DNA from: SAR202 cluster bacterium
Lineage (GTDB): Bacteria > Chloroflexota > Dehalococcoidia > UBA3495
Assembly: GCA_009392075.1 (NCBI GenBank)
Contig: VFHG01000046.1
Span: 1 to 5,528 of the forward strand
Direction of reading: 5' to 3'
Length of the DNA stretch: 5,528 bases
Each line of letters opens with the position of its first letter. The first letter of the stretch is position 1. Below the pieces are notes generated by a model that saw nothing but the letters and a program-made list of their open reading frames with translations, ran no database searches and had not been told where the DNA came from. Below are positions 1 through 5,420 of the stretch, piece after piece. The position numbers and the translations under genes were made by a program.

Positions 1-17
1 GAGGGTTTGGATTATGC

Positions 18-440
18 CTAGGGCGCCGACCGGCCACGGCTGACGTTCTCGGTGATGAACTCGGTCATGGATGACGTAAAGCTGCCTACTGGAAAAACGC
101 CTTGCACGCCCATCTTTTCCAGCAACTCAACCTCGTCTTCAGGGATGGTGCCGCCCACCATCAGGAGCAGGTCGTCGCTGATCCCCCGGTCTTCAAGGGC
201 TTTGGTCAAACGGGGAATGAGGCGCATGTGGGCGCCGGAGAGGATACTGATGCCCACCACGTCGACGTCTTCTTGCATTGCGGTTTGGGCCACCTGGTCG
301 GGGGTAACCCGCATGCCCATGTAGATCACCTCCATGCCGGCGTCTCGCATGGCCCTGGCGATCACCTTGATGCCCCGGTCATGCCCGTCCAACCCCAACT
401 TGGCCAGGATGACTTTGATGTTCGCCGGCTGGGCAGCCAC
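18..440 (-). CDS. hcmB: B12-binding small subunit of acyl-CoA mutase (2-hydroxyisobutyryl-CoA mutase type)
   Basis: This 140-residue protein is a stand-alone cobalamin-binding domain that carries adenosylcobalamin for the large subunit encoded just upstream. The base-off/His-on motif DxHxxG is clear (Asp18, His20, Gly23 within LGLDGHDRG); His20 is the predicted lower cobalt ligand. SxL (Ser65-Leu67) and the GG pair (Gly96-Gly97) complete the Rossmann-like B12 fold. The length matches separate small subunits of split mutases and is much shorter than fused mutases of about 700 residues. The start is GTG at 440, 2 nt after the large-subunit stop TAG (443-445); the next Met, residue 31, would remove the B12 motif. 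A weak AGGGG (451-455) lies inside the end of the upstream gene, so translational coupling is likely. The fold and B12 role are near certain. The hcmB symbol rests on the active site of the partner, because this domain alone does not show substrate specificity. Confidence 0.9.
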   Translation of the reverse strand: MAAQPANIKVILAKLGLDGHDRGIKVIARAMRDAGMEVIYMGMRVTPDQVAQTAMQEDVDVVGISILSGAHMRLIPRLTKALEDRGISDDLLLMVGGTIPEDEVELLEKMGVQGVFPVGSFTSSMTEFITENVSRGRSAP

Positions 441-442
441 CG

Positions 443-2065
443 CTAAAAGACCCCTGGGTCCACGTACTCGCCGTAGACCTCACGCATGGTGTCCAGAATC
501 TCGCCCTCGGTGGCCAGGGCTCCCACTGCCTCAAGGACACCGGGCATCAGGTTTTTGTCGTCTTTGGCGGCCTGTTTTAGAGAAGACAGGGCCTTCTTCA
601 CATCGGCTGAACTGCGCCCGCTGCGGGTCTCGGCGAGCCGTCCCTTCTGCCACTCCTCTTCTTCCGGGTCGAACTGGAACAGTTCCAGTTTCTGGGCGCC
701 CTCTGACTGGTACTGGTTCAGCCCAACCACCACCTGCTCGCCGCTCTCGATGCGGAGTTGGTATTCGTAGGCCGACCGGGCGATCTCCAGTTCGATGTAG
801 CCAGTGTCAATGGCCCGGAGCATGCCCTGTTTCATGGGATAGGCGCCGCCGCCCATGGCTTCGATCTTTGAGATGTATTCCCAGGCGGCTTCTTCGATCC
901 GATCGGTCATGCTTTCAACGAAGTAAGACCCGGCCAGCGGGTCGACCGTGTTGGCCACTCCTGACTCGTGGGCCAGGATCAACTGGGTGGCCAATGACAT
1001 TCGCATGGCCTCTTCAGAAGGAATGTCGAAGGCCTCATCGAAGCCGCTAACGTGCAGCGACTGGGTGCCTCCGAGCACTGCCGCTAACGCCTGCAAGGTG
1101 CCCCGGGCGATGTTGTTCTGCGGGTCTTGCCGCATCAGCGTCGAACCAAGAGTTTGGGTGTGGAACCGCAGCCGCATGGACTCGGGCTGCTGGGCCTTGT
1201 AGCGGTCCTTCATTATTCGGGCCCACATGCGCCGGGCGGCCCGGTACTTGGCCACCTCTTCGAATACGTCGTTGTGGCAGCCGAAGAAAAACGACAGGCG
1301 GGGAGCGAAACTGTCCACCGGCAGTCCCCGCTCCAAGGCCGACTCCACATAGGCCATGCCCTGAGCGATAGTGAAGGCCAGCTCCTGGACGGCGTCCGAG
1401 CCACTTTCCCGGATGTGATATCCGGAGATGGAGATGGTGTACCAGTTGGGCACGTGATTGGTGCAGAACTCCACGATGTCGGTGGTCAGCTTCAGCGAGG
1501 GACGAGGCCCCAAGGCGAAGGTCTTCTGGCCATGGAACTCTTTTAGAGAGTCGTTCTGGACCGTTCCCCGTAGCGATTTCCAATCTACGCCTCGCTTCTC
1601 GGAGACGGACAAGAACATGCCCATCAACACGATCGCCGGGTGGTTGATGGTCAGGGACACGCTGACCTTGTCTAGCGGTATATCCAGGAACAAGTCGTCC
1701 ATGTCGCGGACGGAGTCGATGGCCACGCCCAGACGGCCGACCTCGCCCTCGGCCAGCTCGTGGTCAGAGTCGTAGCCCGTCAGGGTCGGGTGGTCGAAGT
1801 CGGTGCTGATGCCGTTCTGGCCGTGATCCAACAGGAACCGGTATCGCTCATTGGTTGCCTGGGCGGTGCCGAAGCCAGCTATCTGACGCCTGGTCCACAG
1901 CCGCCCCGAGTACATGTTGGGATAGGGGCCGCGAGTGAAGGGAAACTCCCCCGGCTGACCCAAGTCCCTCGCAAAGTCGTTGTTAGCCAGGTCGTCCGGT
2001 GTATAGACCGGCTTCACTTCCAAGCCCGAGAGGCTGCGTTTGGGTTGTTGTTGGTTGTCGGCCAT
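443..2065 (-). CDS. hcmA: B12-dependent acyl-CoA mutase large subunit, 2-hydroxyisobutyryl-CoA mutase type
   Basis: This 540-residue TIM-barrel catalytic subunit of the methylmalonyl-CoA mutase superfamily lacks the C-terminal B12 domain, which the next gene supplies. Family landmarks are FPFTRGPYP (41-49), LRGTVQNDSLKEF (165-177), SISGYHIRE (212-220), FAPRLSFFF (253-261), RLRFHTQT (298-305) and LGGTQSLH (331-338). Aligned by hand to Propionibacterium methylmalonyl-CoA mutase, Tyr89 is Ile62, Ala116 is Asp89 and Arg207 is Gln180, while Gln197, Tyr243 and His244 are kept (Gln170, Tyr216, His217). Ile plus Asp at the first two positions is the published signature of HcmA (Ile90/Asp117), and loss of the carboxylate-binding Arg argues against methylmalonyl-CoA. 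The expected reaction is 2-hydroxyisobutyryl-CoA to 3-hydroxybutyryl-CoA in the cytoplasm. The C-terminal ending, PGVF, also resembles HcmA as I remember it. The ATG start has no good Shine-Dalgarno, but it lies 20 nt after the upstream stop, which suggests coupling. Mutase class is certain; substrate is probable. Confidence 0.85.
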   Translation of the reverse strand: MADNQQQPKRSLSGLEVKPVYTPDDLANNDFARDLGQPGEFPFTRGPYPNMYSGRLWTRRQIAGFGTAQATNERYRFLLDHGQNGISTDFDHPTLTGYDSDHELAEGEVGRLGVAIDSVRDMDDLFLDIPLDKVSVSLTINHPAIVLMGMFLSVSEKRGVDWKSLRGTVQNDSLKEFHGQKTFALGPRPSLKLTTDIVEFCTNHVPNWYTISISGYHIRESGSDAVQELAFTIAQGMAYVESALERGLPVDSFAPRLSFFFGCHNDVFEEVAKYRAARRMWARIMKDRYKAQQPESMRLRFHTQTLGSTLMRQDPQNNIARGTLQALAAVLGGTQSLHVSGFDEAFDIPSEEAMRMSLATQLILAHESGVANTVDPLAGSYFVESMTDRIEEAAWEYISKIEAMGGGAYPMKQGMLRAIDTGYIELEIARSAYEYQLRIESGEQVVVGLNQYQSEGAQKLELFQFDPEEEEWQKGRLAETRSGRSSADVKKALSSLKQAAKDDKNLMPGVLEAVGALATEGEILDTMREVYGEYVDPGVF

Positions 2066-2085
2066 TAGTCTATATTCTTGGCTGC

Positions 2086-2964
2086 TTACCCGATCCGGAC
2101 GTACTTATCGACGCTCTTTTCAGAGGTCAAGGCCAGGTACAGGTCGCCATGGGCGTCGACCCAAGATCCGTGGGCCGAGCGCGAAGGAAATCTCTCGAGG
2201 ACCTTGCCGTCGCCGTCCAACACGCTCATCTGGGGCGGTGCGGTCTCGGTCGGGCGTTCTGACGTGTAGAAGATGCCCTCGCTGTCCTGGGAGATATCCA
2301 ATGGCCGTTGCATATCGGTCCACATGGTGATGTATTCGCCCTCTGGAGAGAACACCTGGACGCGGCTGTTCTCGCGGTCGCAGAGGTAGACCTGGCCGTT
2401 GGCGCCGACGATCAGGCTGTGGGGTAGATGGAACTGATTGGGGCCGCCCTTGCCTGGTTCGCCCCAGGAAGAGATCAGGTCGCCGGCGGCGGAGAACCGG
2501 TGCACACGGGCATTCCGGTAGCCGTCGGAGATATAAAGCTCTCCATTGGGAGCGGGGACCATCTCGGTGACGTAGTTAAACGGACCAGCGGAACGAGGGC
2601 AGACATCGCCCGCCTTCTCGCAGCCGGTATCCGAATACTCGCCCTTGGTGCCGATGGAAAGCAGGGGTTTTCCGTCCAAGGTGCACTTCATGGCTATGGA
2701 GCCTTCCCGGTCGGTGAGATAGGCGATGTCGTCCTTGATGAAGATGCCGTGGGGGTCGTCGAACATGCCCTCGCCCCACGAGCTGAGGAAATTGCCGTCC
2801 CGGTCGAAAACCAAGACCGGCGGGCTCTTGCGCTGGAAGACGTAGACCCGGTCTTGGGAGTCGGAGGCGACTGCACTGCAGGTGCCGAATTCTTGCCCCG
2901 AGGGCAGTTTCGCCCAATCGGGGATGTATTCATAGGTGTATTTGCCGCTACCTACCGTGGCCAT
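2086..2964 (-). CDS. Cytoplasmic PAL-like/NHL six-bladed beta-propeller protein
   Basis: This 292-residue protein resembles the catalytic core of peptidyl-alpha-hydroxyglycine alpha-amidating lyase (PAL), which cleaves an N-acyl hemiaminal to an amide and glyoxylate. Repeated NHL-type strands are visible (RVYVF..VLVFDRDGNF, ELYISDGYRNARVHRF, QVYLCDRENSRVQVF, DLYLAL). By hand alignment to rat PAL, the three zinc histidines are kept (His72 in DPHG, His182 in LPHS, His265 in SAHG), as are Arg45, Tyr149 (in DGYRN) and Arg197 (in DREN). The Ca-binding Asp787 is replaced by Gly266. All four cysteines of the two PAL disulfides appear to be lost (Asn130, Arg150, Tyr193, Val204). No signal peptide or membrane segment is seen, so it is probably cytosolic. 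An AGGAG (2975-2979) lies 10 nt before the ATG. It is the first gene of the apparent operon with the mutase. Bacterial PAL-like proteins without a monooxygenase partner have no settled role, so the substrate is unknown; a non-catalytic propeller remains possible. Confidence 0.8.
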   Translation of the reverse strand: MATVGSGKYTYEYIPDWAKLPSGQEFGTCSAVASDSQDRVYVFQRKSPPVLVFDRDGNFLSSWGEGMFDDPHGIFIKDDIAYLTDREGSIAMKCTLDGKPLLSIGTKGEYSDTGCEKAGDVCPRSAGPFNYVTEMVPAPNGELYISDGYRNARVHRFSAAGDLISSWGEPGKGGPNQFHLPHSLIVGANGQVYLCDRENSRVQVFSPEGEYITMWTDMQRPLDISQDSEGIFYTSERPTETAPPQMSVLDGDGKVLERFPSRSAHGSWVDAHGDLYLALTSEKSVDKYVRIG

Positions 2965-3143
2965 GATGAGTTCACTCCTGCCAACGTTTTCTTGATTTAG
3001 CGACGCCGGACATGTGTAATGCCACGCCTGGCAATCGCCCCAATACTAACACATGGGCAAGGGGCATCCGATGTTAACCAACCTTGTCGTTGTGCCCTAA
3101 GTCTGAGAGTAATATTCCGAGTCAGGCAGGATAAGGAATCGAT
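2965..3143. promoter_or_regulatory. Divergent intergenic region with small inverted repeats
   Basis: This 179-nt gap separates the propeller-mutase operon (minus) from the dehydrogenase remnant (plus), so both promoters would have to lie here. Visible elements are AGGAG on the minus strand (2975-2979) for the propeller gene, AAGGA on the plus strand (3133-3137) 6 nt before the ATG of the remnant, and a plus-strand TAATAT (3110-3115) that could be a -10 box but has no well-spaced -35. Two inverted repeats occur: CATGTGT/ACACATG (3011-3017 and 3049-3055) and, inside it, TGCCA-CGCC-TGGCA (3020-3033). They are possible operators, but they are short and could be chance. No convincing minus-strand sigma-70 promoter was found. 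Confidence 0.35.
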
Positions 3144-3707
3144 ATGAATTTCAATGGAGTTAAAACCACGGCAGTGGTCGGAGCTGGGAATATCGGCCAC
3201 GGGATCGCCCTCACGTTGGGCTTGGCCGGTTACCAGGTACGTCTTAATTCCACCAACGATACGAGCCTCCAAAAGGGTATGGATTTCGTCAAGGCAGACC
3301 TGGATAGATTGGTGGGGTTGGATATGACGAAGCCTGACTTCGCCCAGGCAGCCTTGGCCAATATTTCCACCACCACGTCCTTGGAAGGAGCGTCACGAGA
3401 CTGAGATATGGTGATTGAAGCGGTTTACGAGAACGTTGAATTGAAGCAACAGATCTTCCAAGACCTAGACGCCTTCTGTCCGGAACGGACGATACTGGCA
3501 AGCAGCACTTCAATGATAATTTCAAGCCGTTTCGCCGGGGTGACCCAACGCCCGACCGGGTACTAGTGACCACTACACAGGACCGGCTTATGTGTCCCCG
3601 TTGGTCGAGATCGTCTGCACCGAACAGACCTCCGACGAGACGGTGGACATCATGTTTCAGGTCCTCAAAAAATCCGGGAAAAGACCGGATATGTTGGGTT
3701 CGAAAGC
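3144..3707 (+). pseudogene. Decayed 3-hydroxyacyl-CoA dehydrogenase, NAD-binding domain remnant
   Basis: The reading frame starts at a good ATG (AAGGA 6 nt upstream) and encodes a Rossmann domain with GAGNIG at residues 13-18. A TGA at 3402-3404 interrupts it, but homology continues in the same frame as DMVIEAVYENVELKQ and then ILASSTS, both typical of 3-hydroxyacyl-CoA dehydrogenases. A further TAG-TGA pair occurs at 3564-3569. Restoring one C in the run at 3551-3553 and one C at 3570-3571 regenerates RPDRVLVTHYTGPAYVSPLVEIV and the following SDETV...SGKRP, a convincing continuation. Another indel near 3688 is likely. Recognisable homology ends at about 3695, where the convergent amidohydrolase begins, so the C-terminal dimerisation/substrate domain (roughly 100 or more residues) is missing. 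The acidic residue normally ending strand 2 of the NAD site seems to be Ser (RLNSTND). The active enzyme would have oxidised a 3-hydroxyacyl-CoA. The neighbouring genes are intact, so real decay is more likely than poor sequence. Confidence 0.88.
3667..3690 (-). terminator. Probable intrinsic terminator of the amidohydrolase gene
   Basis: Read on the minus strand, a perfect 6-bp inverted repeat (ATCCGG / CCGGAT, arms 3690-3685 and 3677-3672, loop of 7 nt) runs directly into a T tract (3671-3667). It begins 17 nt past the TAA stop of the amidohydrolase (3708-3710). Position and layout fit Rho-independent termination. The stem is short with four G-C pairs, so it may be weak. It lies wholly inside the remnant of the convergent dehydrogenase gene. 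Confidence 0.55.
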
Positions 3708-5249
3708 TTACACCCGGCTATTAAACCCGTAGTGGGGCGTGATTTCCGACTTGCCCCAGTCCTTGTAGAACTCTTCTACAAAAGGCGTCAATCCCTGGGC
3801 CAGTTTCTTGGCCTCAATGGCCCGGCCCTCCATAGGCCGGGCGAACTGTTCTTTGATCTCCCGCAGCACTGCCTCTTTATCCATCTTGATAAAAGTGCCG
3901 TTTTTCACTACTACCTCACCTTGGATCATGACCATGTCGATGTGTGACGCTTTGCCCCGGTACAGAAGCATGTCCACCACGTCTATGCCTGCGTCAGAAT
4001 AAGGATCGGTCAAGGCGTCCAGGTCCAGCAGAACTAGGTCTGCGAAACGGCCCGGTTCCAAGACGCCGATCTTGTCTTGGAGTCCAGTTGGCCGGGCTGC
4101 ATTGGCGGTGGCCAGGCGTAGTGCTTGGTGTGAGTTCAATGCCGGCATGTCCATCCTGGGTTGCCGGTGCAGCTTGGCGGCCAACCTCATCTCTTGGATC
4201 ATGTCGTCGTCGTCGTTGAGGGCGGTGCTGTCGGTGCCTAGGGCAACGTTCACACCCTTGTCCAGCATGGCGTTCACCGGTGCGATGCCGTTCTTCAGGC
4301 GCAGGTTTGAGCTGGGATTATGGCATACCGTGGCGCCGGTCTGGGCCAGGATGTCGATGTCCTGGTCGGTCAGCCAGACTGAATGGGCGCAGGACACTTC
4401 CGGCCCCAGGAAGCTCAGAGTATTCAGGTGCTCGACCGGGGTGTGACCCCAGGTCCGGAGGCCGTACTCCTTCTGGTAGAGGCTTTCTACTAAGTGGATA
4501 TGAATCGCTGCGCCGGTCCGTGTGGCCTCATCCTTGGTCCGCAGCAAGAACTCATCTGAAACCCACTGTACGTTGCTGGGACTGAGCAGCACCGTCACTC
4601 TGGAATCGGAATCGTTCAAATATTTTTGGTGCAGGCCTTGAAAAACCGAGAAATACTCTTCTTCAGATAGGTTAACAGCGGCTAAGAACTGCCGCAGTGA
4701 TCGGGTTAAGTCTCCGGGCAGGCCAGAGATGAACTGCTCGTCGTCCTGGTAGACGACGCGGTTGCGCTCTCGGAAGTAAACCGAAAAAGCGGTCCGCATC
4801 CCGGCGTCGGCGAACCCACGCAACACCTCCGATACATCGTCGGCCAGGCCCGTTGCCGGGGTCTGGGCGTGGTTGTACATGGTGGTGGTAGTGCCGGATT
4901 CGATCATCTGGATGGACGTGAACAAGGTCATCAGGTAATGGTCGTAGGGACGGCGGCCCCATCCGGCCAGTATCCACGTCTCTAAACAATCGTCGATGCA
5001 ACCATTCTGGAAGGTGCTCACACCCCGGCCGTGGTGGTGGGCGTTCACCAGACCTGGCATGACCACATAGCCAGGCCCTCCCAGCTCCTCGTCGGCCTGA
5101 TGGGCGGCTTTGATCTCGTCGTAATCGCCAACCGCCTCGATGACCCCGTCCCGCTGGAACACTGCTCCATCGGTGATTACCCGGCTGGACTGACCGTCAA
5201 CTGCCGCCTCGCAGATGACATACTTGCCACGGATTATCGAGGTACTCAT
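3708..5249 (-). CDS. Amidohydrolase family protein, TRZ/ATZ / SAH-deaminase-like
   Basis: From the preferred start this is a 513-residue metal-dependent hydrolase of the amidohydrolase superfamily. Its landmarks follow the subgroup that contains methylthioadenosine/S-adenosylhomocysteine deaminase and s-triazine hydrolases: HxH in GLVNAHHHG (His71/His73), HIHLVES (His252 metal ligand, Glu255 catalytic), AHSVWLT (His289), CHNPSSNLRLKNG (309-321) and GTDS (Asp340). ATANAARPTGL with GVLEPGRFADLVLLD then leads into the usual small beta-domain. All expected metal and catalytic residues are present, so it should hydrolyse a C-N or C-Cl bond on an amino-substituted ring; the substrate cannot be read. 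It is longer than typical SAH deaminases (about 430-450 residues) because of a middle insertion and a C-terminal tail ending YGFNSRV. The start at 5249 has GAAGG 5 nt upstream; an in-frame ATG at 5264 would add five residues but lacks a ribosome site. It is monocistronic by promoter and terminator. Confidence 0.9.
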   Translation of the reverse strand: MSTSIIRGKYVICEAAVDGQSSRVITDGAVFQRDGVIEAVGDYDEIKAAHQADEELGGPGYVVMPGLVNAHHHGRGVSTFQNGCIDDCLETWILAGWGRRPYDHYLMTLFTSIQMIESGTTTTMYNHAQTPATGLADDVSEVLRGFADAGMRTAFSVYFRERNRVVYQDDEQFISGLPGDLTRSLRQFLAAVNLSEEEYFSVFQGLHQKYLNDSDSRVTVLLSPSNVQWVSDEFLLRTKDEATRTGAAIHIHLVESLYQKEYGLRTWGHTPVEHLNTLSFLGPEVSCAHSVWLTDQDIDILAQTGATVCHNPSSNLRLKNGIAPVNAMLDKGVNVALGTDSTALNDDDDMIQEMRLAAKLHRQPRMDMPALNSHQALRLATANAARPTGLQDKIGVLEPGRFADLVLLDLDALTDPYSDAGIDVVDMLLYRGKASHIDMVMIQGEVVVKNGTFIKMDKEAVLREIKEQFARPMEGRAIEAKKLAQGLTPFVEEFYKDWGKSEITPHYGFNSRV

Positions 5250-5254
5250 GCTTG

Positions 5255-5259
5255 CCTTC
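5255..5259 (-). promoter_or_regulatory. Ribosome binding site choosing the 5249 start
   Basis: On the minus strand GAAGG sits 5 nt before the ATG at 5249-5247. The alternative ATG at 5264-5262 has only TTGGG directly against it, with no proper spacing. The protein then begins MSTSIIRGKY, which fits the usual short beta-strand start of this family. Confidence 0.55.
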
Positions 5260-5265
5260 ACCATC

Positions 5266-5292
5266 CCAATTAACCAGCTACCGCTGAATTGG
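5266..5292 (-). promoter_or_regulatory. Bulged inverted repeat at the predicted transcript start of the amidohydrolase
   Basis: CCAATT (5266-5271) pairs with AATTGG (5287-5292), and inside them CAGC (5275-5278) pairs with GCTG (5283-5286) around a 4-nt loop. The result is a 10-bp stem with one 3-nt bulge. It begins at about +1 of the transcript predicted from the promoter at 5297-5325. It could be a repressor operator or a 5'-leader hairpin; the sequence does not decide between them. Confidence 0.45.
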
Positions 5293-5296
5293 CTGG

Positions 5297-5325
5297 ACTA
5301 TATGGGCCGCCATCTGGGCTGTCAA
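5297..5325 (-). promoter_or_regulatory. Near-consensus sigma-70 promoter for the amidohydrolase
   Basis: On the minus strand a perfect -35 box TTGACA (5325-5320) is followed by a 17-nt spacer and the -10 box TATAGT (5302-5297), which matches five of six consensus bases. Transcription should start near A5290, giving a leader of about 40 nt before the ATG at 5249. Confidence 0.75.
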
Positions 5326-5349
5326 GAAAGACGCGATTCAGGCGCGGCG

Positions 5350-5378
5350 TTGTGTTGGCCGGTGCCGTCGATTAAACT
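5350..5378 (+). promoter_or_regulatory. Possible promoter for the SDR gene
   Basis: TTGTGT (5350-5355) and TAAACT (5373-5378) are separated by 17 nt, with three and four matches to the -35 and -10 consensus. The start point would be near 5385, about 35 nt before the SDR start codon. The match is weak; position and spacing are the main support. Confidence 0.3.
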
Positions 5379-5420
5379 GGCGGGACGCTCAGATGAATCA
5401 AGTAAAGGATGGAGGCACTC

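Noticed and set aside
334..1050. Plus-strand ORF of 238 codons opposite the mutase gene
   Set aside because: Composition is Arg/Pro/Ser-rich as expected of the antisense of a GC-rich gene, with no motif; the minus-strand mutase is unambiguous.
443..2065. Annotation as methylmalonyl-CoA mutase large subunit
   Set aside because: Tyr89 and Arg207, which bind the methylmalonyl carboxylate, are replaced by Ile and Gln, and Asp89 is added; the set fits hydroxyisobutyryl-CoA mutase.
2428..3000. Plus-strand ORF of 190 codons opposite the propeller gene
   Set aside because: It is the antisense shadow of a well-supported propeller protein and has no recognisable domain or ribosome site.
2997..3272. 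Minus-strand ORF of 91 codons across the divergent gap and the dehydrogenase start
   Set aside because: It matches no family I recognise, overlaps a clear ribosome site and the Rossmann coding frame, and looks like an antisense shadow.
3402..3404. In-frame TGA read as selenocysteine or tryptophan recoding
   Set aside because: The same frame meets further stops at 3564-3569, two indels follow and the C-terminal domain is missing; no SECIS-like element was seen. Simple decay explains all of it.
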